A stretch of 64,000 nucleotides of DNA from Affinundibacterium fentianense (lineage in GTDB: Bacteria; Pseudomonadota; Gammaproteobacteria; Burkholderiales; Burkholderiaceae_D). Made by a program: the position numbers and the translations under genes. The notes below the pieces were generated by a model. The model worked only from the letters and a program-made list of their open reading frames with translations, was not told the DNA's origin and made no database searches. Positions 17,516 to 26,196 of the stretch are shown piece after piece (the stretch's first letter is position 1; every line of letters begins with the position of its first letter). The DNA is taken from the NCBI RefSeq assembly GCF_018139545.1, contig NZ_JAGSPJ010000001.1:186001-250000 (forward strand), read 5' to 3'.

Positions 17516-19519
17516 TTAGTTGTTGGCAGCCTTGCGCGGCGCGGGAAGTGTACGGCGGGACTCACGTGTTTTTGCGGGGCTAGGAGTCGCGTGATTTCGA
17601 ACACTATTCTCTTTGGCCCGCGTGGATTCTCGGGCCTGACGCTCGCTAGCTATTTCGATCATGGATCGTCCTACCATCGCTTCTGCTACGTCAATCAGGA
17701 TTCTTCGTGCCTCAAGATAAGCAGGATGTACCGGTAATTTTTTACCTTCTTGCCGCTCACAGTACCGGATGAATACTTCAATGGCATCCTGGCCTGCAGC
17801 GACTTTCAATTTCCCAGCGTTGATCCATGATGCAACGGCGTTCCTAACCTCAAGACTATGGGGTAACCGATTCCATGGGGAACTTACCTGCAAGATCCCC
17901 AAAGGTTGCCCGCTCTCCGAGGACGCCCGAACGACGCGCACGTCATCTTCAATATGATTGATGATCCAAATTTTCTTGCCGACGAGATCATGACGCTGAC
18001 CAAGAATGTCGCTAGTATACCTTCCATGTCCGAAGTACACGAAGGGACGTCGGCCTTGCTCATATCCTCCGTGGACGACACAGAGCTTTCGGAAACTAAC
18101 AATATCGCTTACAGAATTCGGATCAGCATAACGAAGCGATCGCTCCGGATAAGCCATACGAAATTCGAGATAGTCGAGCGGCGAGCGGCCGCCAAGACTT
18201 GAATGAGGGGTGACGTTGTAATTGGCAATCAAGACAGCAAGCAACTCCGCTGCATACTCAAGCTGGAACTGGCTGGTGAGCGCAACTTCGTCCGGGTCTC
18301 GCCCGCCTTTGTCCGAGGGTTTTCCGCCGGTCGTGTTCGATAGCCTTTGAAAGCCACGCTGCCCCAGTGTACGGAAGAAAGTCTCGATAAACGGACGGTC
18401 GTCTTTACTCCTTCTCACGGCGAAACTATTCTCGGGTTCAAGCAAGTCTGATCCGACAACATCTTTTAATACTTGTTTTACATGTTTGCAAGTTTCTGCC
18501 AAAGAGCCGTCAACGCTGGTTTCGTCCCAACAGACTCCGATGAATTTTTCTGAAGCAGCCGATGGCAGGTTCGCCTTCGGACGATAGGCATCATTTCCAA
18601 AGGTGATTTGTATCCGTTTGGATTTGGTTAGCGCCATTTTTAAAGCTCGAAGAACGTCGACCTTGGAGACTTCTTTGCGCATACTGAAGTGGTAGCCAAG
18701 CACAGCCCGCGACGTGACCTCAAGAATTACGACCACCCACAATCTATGGACGATTTTTTGAGCATATCCGCCGGTAGGCTGAGGAATCATTATGCTGAAG
18801 CGACCGTCAGTTTTGTGCGCGTCCATTTCCACACGCTGAAACAAGAAGTGGACTGGCCTGTCAGTGCCATCGCCCGTCAACATCTTCTTTTTGTTGTTAG
18901 GACCACCTACGACCAATGCTGCTGATTCAGGATTTTCGTCTAGAACGGATTTGATGAATCTGCTGACTGAGACGTATCCCATGTTTTTCGTATTGAAGGG
19001 CCACTTGCTTTCGGTTTCATAGCCGAGCGCGCGAAGTTCCCCAAGGAACCATTGCCAATGACCTTGCTTACTACGCCTGTTGACTGAGAGCTTATTTTGC
19101 GAGCCAGTGGACAGGATGCGTTTGACGAACTTCTCTCGTATGGCTGGATGCTGGTTTAACACCGTATTTAAGGCGCCGACCGCTCCCTGGCCGAACTTAT
19201 CGACGTTGATTTTGTGCTTACGCTGATATGAATTGATCCGCTCCCAAGGAACCAAGGCGCGCCATCCCCACACCTCCCCATCCCTGTGAACCAACAGACA
19301 GCGCTCCTTAATAAGTCGAATAGTCTGCGAGAGCCCTATACCCGCCTGCTTTTTGATTTCGCTCTCTGTCGCTCCGTCGAAGTACAGCATGATTGCTTTC
19401 TTTCGTGCAAAGTAGCCATCTTTAAGTGGGCCTTGTGGAAGTGCTCCTTCATCTGGGTATTTCCAGTCGAATACTCTGAGTTCTTCAGTGTTTAGCCGTC
19501 TGCTGTTTTTCGCGCGCAT
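17516..19519 (-). CDS. tniA: TniA/TnsB-like DDE transposase
   Basis: A 667-residue rve-type transposase. The N-terminal third contains helix-turn-helix-like DNA-binding segments; the catalytic core includes VEMDAHKTDG (first Asp near residue 230), CWDETSVDG (candidate second Asp near 330) and DDRPFIETFFRTLG (Glu near 376), then a Mu-like C-terminal beta-barrel region and a basic tail. Similar proteins cut the 3' ends and join them to target DNA. No TnsA-like endonuclease is nearby, so movement would be replicative/cointegrate-forming as in Tn5053 unless a resolvase or host step intervenes. No resolvase gene was seen. The gene is intact. Confidence 0.88.
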   Translation of the reverse strand: MRAKNSRRLNTEELRVFDWKYPDEGALPQGPLKDGYFARKKAIMLYFDGATESEIKKQAGIGLSQTIRLIKERCLLVHRDGEVWGWRALVPWERINSYQRKHKINVDKFGQGAVGALNTVLNQHPAIREKFVKRILSTGSQNKLSVNRRSKQGHWQWFLGELRALGYETESKWPFNTKNMGYVSVSRFIKSVLDENPESAALVVGGPNNKKKMLTGDGTDRPVHFLFQRVEMDAHKTDGRFSIMIPQPTGGYAQKIVHRLWVVVILEVTSRAVLGYHFSMRKEVSKVDVLRALKMALTKSKRIQITFGNDAYRPKANLPSAASEKFIGVCWDETSVDGSLAETCKHVKQVLKDVVGSDLLEPENSFAVRRSKDDRPFIETFFRTLGQRGFQRLSNTTGGKPSDKGGRDPDEVALTSQFQLEYAAELLAVLIANYNVTPHSSLGGRSPLDYLEFRMAYPERSLRYADPNSVSDIVSFRKLCVVHGGYEQGRRPFVYFGHGRYTSDILGQRHDLVGKKIWIINHIEDDVRVVRASSESGQPLGILQVSSPWNRLPHSLEVRNAVASWINAGKLKVAAGQDAIEVFIRYCERQEGKKLPVHPAYLEARRILIDVAEAMVGRSMIEIASERQARESTRAKENSVRNHATPSPAKTRESRRTLPAPRKAANN

Positions 19520-19560
19520 CGCTTTCCACCTCGGTTATGCCATCTGAAATTTTGACCAGT

Positions 19561-19640
19561 GGTGGTAAATATACATTATTATGTAAAGCGGTGAAAGACC
19601 CACACTTTTACGTAAATAACTCGAAATTAAAGGTGTAAAT
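19561..19640. repeat. Four GTAAA-containing motifs upstream of tniA, possible transposase binding sites
   Basis: The motif GTAAA recurs at 19565, 19583, 19612 and 19635 in the same orientation, twice inside a longer shared context (GGTGGTAAAT and AGGTGTAAAT). TnsB/TniA elements carry several direct transposase binding sites near each end, and this region is where the tniA-side end should be. The motif is short and the region AT-rich, so chance is not excluded. Nothing else coding is seen between 19520 and 19770. Confidence 0.35.
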
Positions 19641-19770
19641 GAACAAGCGCAATATCTAATAAAAACAATGACTTACAGGGCATCATTATTCACAAAATTA
19701 TGTTTTCACACGAAGATTTATCATATGCTGGATAGTCGCTGAGATGACTTGATTGGTTTGATGCTGTCTT

Positions 19771-20028
19771 CTATTTACCAAGTTGATCCGTCGTGACCAA
19801 ATTAGCGAAAATCGGGACACAAGTGAGCAAGCATGTAAGTGTCCAAAATGTAAACTGCAAGCCAACTGCACTAGATAAAAATCCAATCGCAGCTGGACCT
19901 GCGAAGATCCCAGCATAAGCAATTGTCGAAATGGCGGCAATCGATCCAATTCCAAAGCAAAGAAAAAGCAAACCAAGTACATGACCTGCTATGAAAACAG
20001 TAATCGGGTTGCGAGGCGACTTGCTGGG
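19771..20028 (-). pseudogene. MFS transporter C-terminal remnant
   Basis: The minus strand is open from 20028 to the stop at 19771 and encodes two or three hydrophobic segments with the run AYAGIFAGPAAIGFLSSAVG and a following TM stretch. The YAG-x-x-AGP-x-x-IGF pattern matches the second-last region of MFS permeases. A TAG at 20029-20031 and absence of the upstream transmembrane segments show the 5' part is missing, so this is a decayed gene fragment next to the transposon. Confidence 0.6.
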
Positions 20029-20209
20029 CTATCGGCAGATAACACTATTGTTTCCTTTTTGTTGATGAGCTAGGCGGTCGCAGCAGCGTTGGATGCGTTC
20101 GTGAAAATAAGTTATTTCTATTAAATTGTGCTGACCATCACATCAATGTTGTTCGGCTCCTCTTAATATTCCCCAATCTTAATTTAAATTGTGTTCGAGG
20201 AACCTTATC

Positions 20210-20317
20210 ATGTTGGCAGCTATTAAAGATTATAAAGAGTGGCGTAGTTACAAAGTACCAGTTGCTCAGGCAATTCGTCTTACGTGGCAAGGCAAACGGA
20301 CGACACGAGCTAAATCT
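20210..20317 (+). CDS. Small basic protein, 35 residues, unknown
   Basis: A short ORF, ATG 20210 to TAA 20317, preceded by GAGGAA 7 bases upstream, which is one of the best ribosome sites in this part of the window. The peptide (starts MLAAIKDYKEWRSYKVPVAQ) is rich in Lys/Arg and has no signal or membrane segment. An intrinsic terminator follows about 60 bases downstream, so it looks like a free-standing small transcript. I do not recognise a family. Confidence 0.5.
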
Positions 20318-20375
20318 TAATCATTCGATTTAATTCCCAACTTACACCGAAAAATCTGAATCGTTACGTCATATC

Positions 20376-20404
20376 GCCGCGTTTGTCTACGCGGCTTCTT
20401 TCTC
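20376..20404 (+). terminator. Intrinsic terminator after the 35-residue ORF
   Basis: GCCGCGT (20376-20382), 6-base loop, ACGCGGC (20389-20395), then TTCTTTCTC. A perfect 7-bp GC-rich stem with a T-rich tail. The rest of the stretch 20318-20640 holds only the probable promoter and leader of the ammonia-lyase gene; no other gene is seen. Confidence 0.75.
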
Positions 20405-20640
20405 AGAAATAAATTTTTTCGTGTTATTTTGCAAGTTGTCGCTAACCACCTCTTAATTTGGACGCGTTGTGCGATATGTATGCATTGTATGCGAAAGGAT
20501 TCCTGCGTACTCCCCCCTTCACTCTTCGAGTCATCCTAGTCTTTCACAACTTGATTGACCAGTAAATTGTATCCTTGTATGCCGTTGATGAAAACATGGA
20601 ATACAATCAGCTGGAGTTGGATTTTACAGATAAGGCTATG

Positions 20641-21612
20641 ATGAGTCACACATTTGCTATTCAATACGATGATATTGCATCCGCGCATCAGAGGATTGCA
20701 CAATTTGTTCACGCTACACCTGTTTTGACGTCGAGCTTAGCCGATCAGCAAACGGGTGCCCACCTCTACTTTAAATGTGAAAACTTTCAAGGGTCCGGCG
20801 CTTTTAAGTTTCGCGGAGCCTGCAATGCATTGTTGCAACTGACCGACTCACAAAAAGCTCGGGGTGTCGTCACTTTTTCTTCAGGAAATCATGCGCAAGC
20901 AATTGCTAAGGCGGCACATTTGTTCCATATTCGTGCTGTAATTGTGATGCCAAATGATGCGCCAGCAATGAAAGTCGCAGCGACTAAAGCTTACGGTGGC
21001 GAAGTCATATTTTACGATCGGTACTCTGAGAATCGTGAGGCAATTGGCCAACGTTTGGCAGACGAACAAGGGTTAAGTTTAATCCCTCCTTATGATCATC
21101 CCCATGTTATGGCGGGACAAGGGAGTAGCGTAAAAGAACTTATTGATGAAGTGGGAGCGCTCGATTATTTGTTTGTTCCACTCGGTGGAGGAGGGCTACT
21201 TTCAGGCTCGGCAGTCGCAGCAAAATACTTGTCGCCGACTTGCAAGGTGATAGGGGTCGAACCAGAAGCAGGCAATGATGGGCAACGTAGCTTCCAATCC
21301 GGAAAGATCGTTCATATTGAGACACCAAAAACGATCGCAGATGGCGCCCAGACGCAACATCTTGGACAGCACACTTTCCCAGTTATTCAGACATTTGTTG
21401 ACGATATTGTGACCGTAAGCGATCAACAGCTTGTTGAAACAATGCGTTTCTTTGCAAGCCGTATGAAAATTGTGGTCGAACCGACCGGTTGTTTGGGCGC
21501 AGCTTACGCGATGAGTGGGGAGCTGAACTTAAAGGAACGTAAAGTTGGGGTGCTAGTATCGGGCGGGAATATTGATTTGAATAAGTTCTCACAATTGATG
21601 CTTGATGCCTAA
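20641..21612 (+). CDS. PLP-dependent threonine/serine ammonia-lyase (or hydroxyaspartate ammonia-lyase/serine racemase type)
   Basis: A fold-type II PLP enzyme of about 323 residues. GAFKFRGA carries the Schiff-base Lys, FSSGNHAQAIA is the cofactor asparagine loop and PLGGGGLLSG the phosphate-binding glycine loop. There is no C-terminal ACT domain, so it is a short, probably unregulated catabolic-type enzyme. The set includes catabolic threonine dehydratase, serine racemase and threo-3-hydroxyaspartate ammonia-lyase, which cannot be separated safely here. The start at 20641 is supported by AAGG 5 bases upstream and family length; in-frame starts at 20596 and 20638 are alternatives. It stands alone. 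Confidence 0.85.
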   Translation: MSHTFAIQYDDIASAHQRIAQFVHATPVLTSSLADQQTGAHLYFKCENFQGSGAFKFRGACNALLQLTDSQKARGVVTFSSGNHAQAIAKAAHLFHIRAVIVMPNDAPAMKVAATKAYGGEVIFYDRYSENREAIGQRLADEQGLSLIPPYDHPHVMAGQGSSVKELIDEVGALDYLFVPLGGGGLLSGSAVAAKYLSPTCKVIGVEPEAGNDGQRSFQSGKIVHIETPKTIADGAQTQHLGQHTFPVIQTFVDDIVTVSDQQLVETMRFFASRMKIVVEPTGCLGAAYAMSGELNLKERKVGVLVSGGNIDLNKFSQLMLDA

Positions 21613-21821
21613 GTGCTGCATAAGCGGCGCATAAAATGTAGAAGACTATTTGTTTGAAATAAAAAGCTTGTGTAGTCCAATCGCACTGGGTAGTCTATCG
21701 CAACGGCTAGTTTAATTGCTTGGTGCTTGGCCGTAAAGTTGTCGCCCTTTTCCTATTGCTCTTTTCACCTAGTTTAGTAGACGTCGTTCAATCACCTGTT
21801 GCCACCTAAAGGATAATAGTC

Positions 21822-22280
21822 ATGCTCAAACTCAACGTTAATGCGCGCGAAAATACGTTTGATCTTAGCCCCGACACACCTGTTTTGTGGGCAATACGTG
21901 ATGGTTTGGGGCTCAGTGGAACCAAATATGGCTGCGGAGTCGCCCAATGTGGTGCATGTACTGTCCATTTGGATGGGCAACCGATTCGTTCTTGCGTTAC
22001 TCCGATCTCGGCAGTTTCTGGACGAAAAATTACGACAATCGAGGCTGCGCTCAATGACAAAGTTGGGAAAGCCGTGCTTGCTGCTTGGATTGCCCACGAC
22101 GTCGCGCAATGCGGCTATTGTCAGAGTGGACAAATAATGAGCGCAACAGCCTTGCTACAGTCGAATAAATCACCGAGCGATGCGGATATTGATGCAGCAA
22201 TGGCTGGAAATATTTGTCGCTGTGGAACTTATCAACGAATTCGAGCCGCGATCAAGGCTGCCGCAATTTCTTTGGTCTAA
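21822..22280 (+). CDS. iorA: Isoquinoline 1-oxidoreductase-type small subunit, 2x[2Fe-2S]
   Basis: A 152-residue electron-transfer subunit of a molybdenum hydroxylase. The plant-type ferredoxin cluster motif is CGVAQCGACTVHLDG with SC further on, and the second cluster motif is QCGYCQSGQ plus NICRCGTYQRI. This order and length match IorA and related aldehyde oxidase small subunits. AAGGA precedes the ATG. It lies 15 bases before the large-subunit gene, so the two form an operon. The physiological substrate (N-heterocycle or aldehyde) is unknown. Confidence 0.9.
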   Translation: MLKLNVNARENTFDLSPDTPVLWAIRDGLGLSGTKYGCGVAQCGACTVHLDGQPIRSCVTPISAVSGRKITTIEAALNDKVGKAVLAAWIAHDVAQCGYCQSGQIMSATALLQSNKSPSDADIDAAMAGNICRCGTYQRIRAAIKAAAISLV

Positions 22281-22295
22281 TGGGAGGTGCACATC

Positions 22296-24584
22296 ATGTA
22301 TAAGAATTCAAAAGCAATGTCTGTCACAACAGAACTGAATTTGCAAGCTTCTGCCCTTCCTTCCGGTATCGTTAATCGTTTTAAGCGAAGCGATAATGAC
22401 GGTGATCTCGATATGCCATCACGTCGCAACTTTCTGAAAATAAGCACGGCTGCTGGATTTGCGTTGGGCGTTTTCCCAGTGTTCGCAAACCAAAGTAAAT
22501 CCGAAAACAAAGCCCTTAAAGCGCATGAACAACCAATAGCTTTTTTACGAATTGCTTCTGACGGCATGGTGACTGTTACGATCAATCGGCTAGAGTTTGG
22601 GCAAGGTGTGAATACCGCCCTTCCGATGTTGCTCGCCGAAGAGTTGGATGCAGATTGGTCCAGGGTGAACATGGTGCATGGCAACGCCCATCCGGCTTAT
22701 GCCGACCCAATGTTTGGCATGCACATCACAGGAGGTTCTGGCTCGATTAAACATTCGTTTCTGCAATACCGTGAACTCGGTGCTCGGGCACGCGCGATGT
22801 TCATAGCTGCGGCAGCGAATCGATGGCAAGTCGATCCAACAAGCTTACGCACCGATCGTAGCAAAGTGATCGCTGCGGATGGACGTCTTCTTAGTTATGC
22901 AGAGCTGGTGGATGCCGCAATGAAATTAGAGGTGCCGACGCATGTCCAGCTTAAGAAACCAGCTGAATTTCGAATTATTGGACGCCCAATTGGACGTATC
23001 AACGCCAGAGACATCGCTATTGGCCAACAACAATATGGTATCGATGTGCGCCTGCCTGGAATGCTGACGGCTGTCATTGCTCATCCTCCTGTATTTGGAG
23101 CGAAGTTGACATCATATGATGATAGCGCAGCAAAAAAAATCCAAGGAGTACGTGCTATCTTGAAGATAGCTGTCGATCGAGGTGGTGAAGGATTGGCAAT
23201 TGTTGCAGACGGCTTTTGGCAAGCGAAGCAAGCGCGCGCCGCACTGCAAATCGAATGGGATTCCTCACACGTTGAAAAAGTAGATAGTAAAAGACAGCTT
23301 GAGCAATACCGCAAGTTATCAAAACAAGCGGGTAACCAGCATTTTAAGCAGGAAGACGCGGTGATTGCCAAGTTGGCCAATGCGCCAAAACGTATTCATG
23401 CTGAGTACTATTTCCCCTACTTAGCACATGCTCCAATGGAGCCCCTCAATTGTACAGTTCAACTCCATGCGAGCAGGAATCAAGCTGAACTTTGGGTTGG
23501 GACCCAAATGCCTGGGATAGAGACAATGGCAGCAGCTCAAGCATTGGGAATCACTGCCGATGCAGTCCAACTTCATGTGCAAATGGCCGGAGGCGGATTT
23601 GGTCGACGTGCAGTACCAACTTGTGACTACGTGACAGAATCGTGTCATGTGGCGAAGGCCGCCCAAGCAATTGGTATTCAAGCCCCGATTCGTACTATTT
23701 GGAGCCGTGAAGATGATATTCGTGGTGGTTACTATCGGCCCATGCATGTCCATCGAGCCGAGATCGGGTATGACGACAAAGCACAAATTCAAGCATGGGA
23801 CCATACCATTGTCGGTCAATCAATTGTGGCTGGAACCCCATTTGAAGGCTTTTTGATTAAAGATGGTATCGATAGCACAGCGATTGAAGGAATGCGTGAT
23901 CCCTACCCTATTCCCATGCGCTTGACGGTGCATCACCCGAAAGTCAATGTGCCCGTATTATGGTGGCGTAGTGTTGGTTCAACCCATACTGCTTATGTCA
24001 TGGAAACCTTGATTGATGAGATCGCGCGTAGCGTCAAAATTGATCCGGTTGCTTATCGTATGCAGCAGTTTGGTGATAGGCATCCGCGCCATTCAACAGC
24101 ATTGCAGTTGGCGGTTGAAAAATCGGGTTACAAAAAACGTCGACTACCAAAAGGCCATGCTTGGGGTGTCGCGGTACACGAATCATTTGAGACCGTCGTG
24201 GCGTATGTCGTTACAGCATCAGTCAAGGATGGTAAGGCTGTGATGCACACTGCTACCGCTGCTGTGCACTGTAATTTCGCAGTGAATCCCAAGACGATTG
24301 AAGCACAAATTCAGGGGGCTGCCTTGATGGGGTTGGGTATGTGCCTTGAGAATGCTGCGATCACCTTGAAAGACGGTGAAGTTCAACAAAATAATTTTGG
24401 GGAGTATGCGGTCGCTCGTATGACGGATATGCCACGCATGAGTGTCCATATTGTCCCTTCCGCTGAGCCACCTACTGGTATTGGAGAACCCGGTTTGCCA
24501 CCGATCGCGCCAGCATTCGCGAATGCGATAGCGCAAATTACTGGGAAAGTGCAGCGTAGTTTGCCATTTGATTTGACGACGTAA
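22296..24584 (+). CDS. iorB: Isoquinoline 1-oxidoreductase-type molybdopterin large subunit, Tat-exported
   Basis: A 763-residue molybdopterin-binding subunit. A twin-arginine motif SRRNFLKIS near residue 45 with a hydrophobic stretch suggests export with IorA carried along. Molybdenum-site regions are visible: FGQGVNTALPMLLAEELD, GGSGSIK, MEPLNC, QMAGGGFGRR and GIGEPGLPP near the C-terminus, which holds the catalytic Glu. GGGAGG 8 bases before ATG 22296 decides the start over a GTG at 22287. No cytochrome subunit or XdhC/CoxI-type maturation gene is adjacent. Substrate not known. Confidence 0.9.
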   Translation: MYKNSKAMSVTTELNLQASALPSGIVNRFKRSDNDGDLDMPSRRNFLKISTAAGFALGVFPVFANQSKSENKALKAHEQPIAFLRIASDGMVTVTINRLEFGQGVNTALPMLLAEELDADWSRVNMVHGNAHPAYADPMFGMHITGGSGSIKHSFLQYRELGARARAMFIAAAANRWQVDPTSLRTDRSKVIAADGRLLSYAELVDAAMKLEVPTHVQLKKPAEFRIIGRPIGRINARDIAIGQQQYGIDVRLPGMLTAVIAHPPVFGAKLTSYDDSAAKKIQGVRAILKIAVDRGGEGLAIVADGFWQAKQARAALQIEWDSSHVEKVDSKRQLEQYRKLSKQAGNQHFKQEDAVIAKLANAPKRIHAEYYFPYLAHAPMEPLNCTVQLHASRNQAELWVGTQMPGIETMAAAQALGITADAVQLHVQMAGGGFGRRAVPTCDYVTESCHVAKAAQAIGIQAPIRTIWSREDDIRGGYYRPMHVHRAEIGYDDKAQIQAWDHTIVGQSIVAGTPFEGFLIKDGIDSTAIEGMRDPYPIPMRLTVHHPKVNVPVLWWRSVGSTHTAYVMETLIDEIARSVKIDPVAYRMQQFGDRHPRHSTALQLAVEKSGYKKRRLPKGHAWGVAVHESFETVVAYVVTASVKDGKAVMHTATAAVHCNFAVNPKTIEAQIQGAALMGLGMCLENAAITLKDGEVQQNNFGEYAVARMTDMPRMSVHIVPSAEPPTGIGEPGLPPIAPAFANAIAQITGKVQRSLPFDLTT

Positions 24585-24597
24585 TTGTGCATTGCAT

Positions 24598-24629
24598 TGT
24601 GGGCTCTCGCATTTTGACGATAGCCCACA
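24598..24629. terminator. Hairpin between iorB and the convergent DUF4124-like gene
   Basis: TGTGGGCT (24598-24605) pairs with AGCCCACA (24622-24629), with inner TCG/CGA pairing. There is no T-run, so termination efficiency is uncertain, but the place between convergent genes fits a terminator. Confidence 0.45.
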
Positions 24630-24705
24630 TAGGCTGAGATATTTATGCTCGGGTATTTAAAAGACGACGATCATTTTTATCCAATACGTCGAATATATAA
24701 AAATC

Positions 24706-25131
24706 TTAATCGTCTCGACCAAGTTTTTTATGATGTGCTTGATAAAAGCGCATAAAAAATAGAATAAACAGCCCTGCCGTTCCAATTAAAGCAGCAATTA
24801 AAAAATATAGGACTGGGCGTTCGAGCGGTAAGTCGCTACTCATATAGATCTGACCAGGCTTGGTGATAAATTTTCCATCGGCACTGATCATGCCCCCATC
24901 CTCGCCCAATTTAGGACCAACTTCTTTTTGCGGGACAATCACTTTGGCGCGAATGGCTTGGCCAGTCGCGACAGGGAATTCATTACTGGCTGCCGCGAGA
25001 CCTTTTTTACTGCAAATTTCGCTAGAAAATGATTTCTTTCCCTGCGCATCAACACAGATGTATGCCTCTGCATGCACCACATTCGAGCTGATCAAAATAA
25101 GCAAAGAAATAATGAGTAATATTCTGGACAT
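24706..25131 (-). CDS. DUF4124-like secreted or membrane-anchored protein
   Basis: A 141-residue protein from ATG 25131. The signal peptide (about residues 1-22, ending VVHA) is followed by EAYICVDAQGKKSFSSEIC, the pattern of the DUF4124 domain found in many betaproteobacterial envelope proteins, and by a single transmembrane helix near residues 104-126 with a basic tail. So it is probably an inner-membrane protein with a periplasmic domain. Function unknown. A longer frame to 25188 exists but lacks a signal-like start. Ribosome site weak. The gene is convergent with iorB and stands alone. Confidence 0.65.
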   Translation of the reverse strand: MSRILLIISLLILISSNVVHAEAYICVDAQGKKSFSSEICSKKGLAAASNEFPVATGQAIRAKVIVPQKEVGPKLGEDGGMISADGKFITKPGQIYMSSDLPLERPVLYFLIAALIGTAGLFILFFMRFYQAHHKKLGRDD

Positions 25132-25276
25132 AGATACAACGTAATCCGTTTCTGTTTTTGGAGAATTTTTTTCAAGGCAGGACTGCATTCAAACGAATCA
25201 AACTGAATGTCATCTGCCGCAAAATGAGAGCAGCGCCGATGTTATCAGAGCAGACGACAATTAGGGAAAAAGTTTC

Positions 25277-25298
25277 GAATGACGAAACGATGTCATTC
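25277..25298. repeat. Hairpin-forming inverted repeat in the 25132-25461 intergenic region
   Basis: GAATGAC (25277-25283) and GTCATTC (25292-25298) flank an 8-base loop. The intergenic region of about 330 bases lies between divergent genes and otherwise holds only AT-rich promoter-like sequence (TATAGTATATTTT near 25412). The role of the hairpin is unknown. Confidence 0.35.
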
Positions 25299-25461
25299 CT
25301 CGTATCTTTTTAAGCGGTTACTTTCGCAAGAGAAATATTTTTAAAATGCGACAAAATTTAAATTCCCTCATTTTTTCCACCTAGGAGCGGCAGAAAAACA
25401 GAGAACTTATAGTATATTTTGCCCACAGCCATTTTTTGATGATAGTTGAACGACCAGCCTC

Positions 25462-26151
25462 ATGCAGATCACCATTTACGATAAAACTGACAAAGGTCGC
25501 GAGGAAATTGCGACACGCCAATGGCATTTGGCATCACGAATGCGTTCTTTACTTGTTTTGATTGATGGGAAAAAGACGGACGCTGACATCGTACAGAAAA
25601 TAAGTGGCTTAGGACTGGATTGGCAAAGCTTGCAGCATTTGCAAGATGATGGATTTATTCAGCGTGTTTCAATCGAGACGCATCAGGTCGATACATTACT
25701 TGATACGTCTTCGAATGATCTCGATCTAACAGATGACACTTCAAGAAATCGATCTGAACATCTTGCTTCAAATACCTTGGGTTCAATCGATGCTCTGGCT
25801 GAATCGCAAACTATCTTCGAGCCATCTGAAGACGCAGATTCGTCTTGGAATCAAGACATTGATGCTTTACTAGCGCGATTCGATGAAGATAAAACTGAAT
25901 CTCGTGTCGATATGATGAAGCGATACCTTGCAGAGTTGATCAAGGAAAATTTGGGGCTCAAAGGCTTTTTCTTGCAACGAAAACTACTAAAGGTACAGAC
26001 TCTCGACGACTTGCACGCCTTTCGCCAAGTTTATGTCGCAGCAATCCTGCATGCAAAAGGTAAGGACAAAGCCATCGAGTTACGTGACCAATTTGATATG
26101 CGTGTTTATGTCCGCTTTTCTTTGGATGATCCACAGTTCTTGGAAAACTGA
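25462..26151 (+). CDS. Conserved-looking protein of unknown function
   Basis: A 229-residue soluble protein with no signal or membrane segment. The N-terminal 75 residues look like a small helical or winged domain (LLVLIDGKKTDADIVQKISG, then LQHLQDDGFIQRV), resembling the N-terminal segments of some betaproteobacterial regulators. A central acidic, Ser/Thr-rich linker (about residues 75-130) precedes a helical C-terminal domain (RVDMMKRYLAELIKENLGLK). I do not recognise the family. It ends before a bidirectional terminator shared with ybiT. The coding frame is long and free of competing frames. Confidence 0.7.
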   Translation: MQITIYDKTDKGREEIATRQWHLASRMRSLLVLIDGKKTDADIVQKISGLGLDWQSLQHLQDDGFIQRVSIETHQVDTLLDTSSNDLDLTDDTSRNRSEHLASNTLGSIDALAESQTIFEPSEDADSSWNQDIDALLARFDEDKTESRVDMMKRYLAELIKENLGLKGFFLQRKLLKVQTLDDLHAFRQVYVAAILHAKGKDKAIELRDQFDMRVYVRFSLDDPQFLEN

Positions 26152-26196
26152 ACTTGAAAAACTGAATAACAGGTCCTTTGCGTCCGTTCACAGGAA

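Larger units (their letters stand above)
14972..19519 (-). mobile_element. Tn7/Tn5053-like transposition module (tniA-tniB-tniQ); element ends not resolved
   Basis: Three adjacent same-strand genes encode transposase, AAA+ regulator and TniQ protein. By the usual layout the nearer terminus should lie just upstream of tniA (right of 19519) and the cargo beyond tniQ (left of 14972). I could not find matching terminal inverted repeats or a target-site duplication by eye, so the span given is only the core genes. The cargo probably reaches at least to 11.0 kb, perhaps further left. Confidence 0.75.

Noticed and set aside
10531-19694. TGTAAATAATGATT (10531) and the inverse of TGTGAATAATGATG (ending 19694) as terminal inverted repeats of the transposon
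   Set aside because: 12 of 14 bases match but the flanking five bases (GAAGA and AAATT) are not a target duplication, the left copy overlaps the start of a cargo gene, and AT-rich chance matching is plausible.
23421-23819. Minus-strand frame of 132 codons opposite iorB
   Set aside because: Antisense shadow of iorB with no supporting features.
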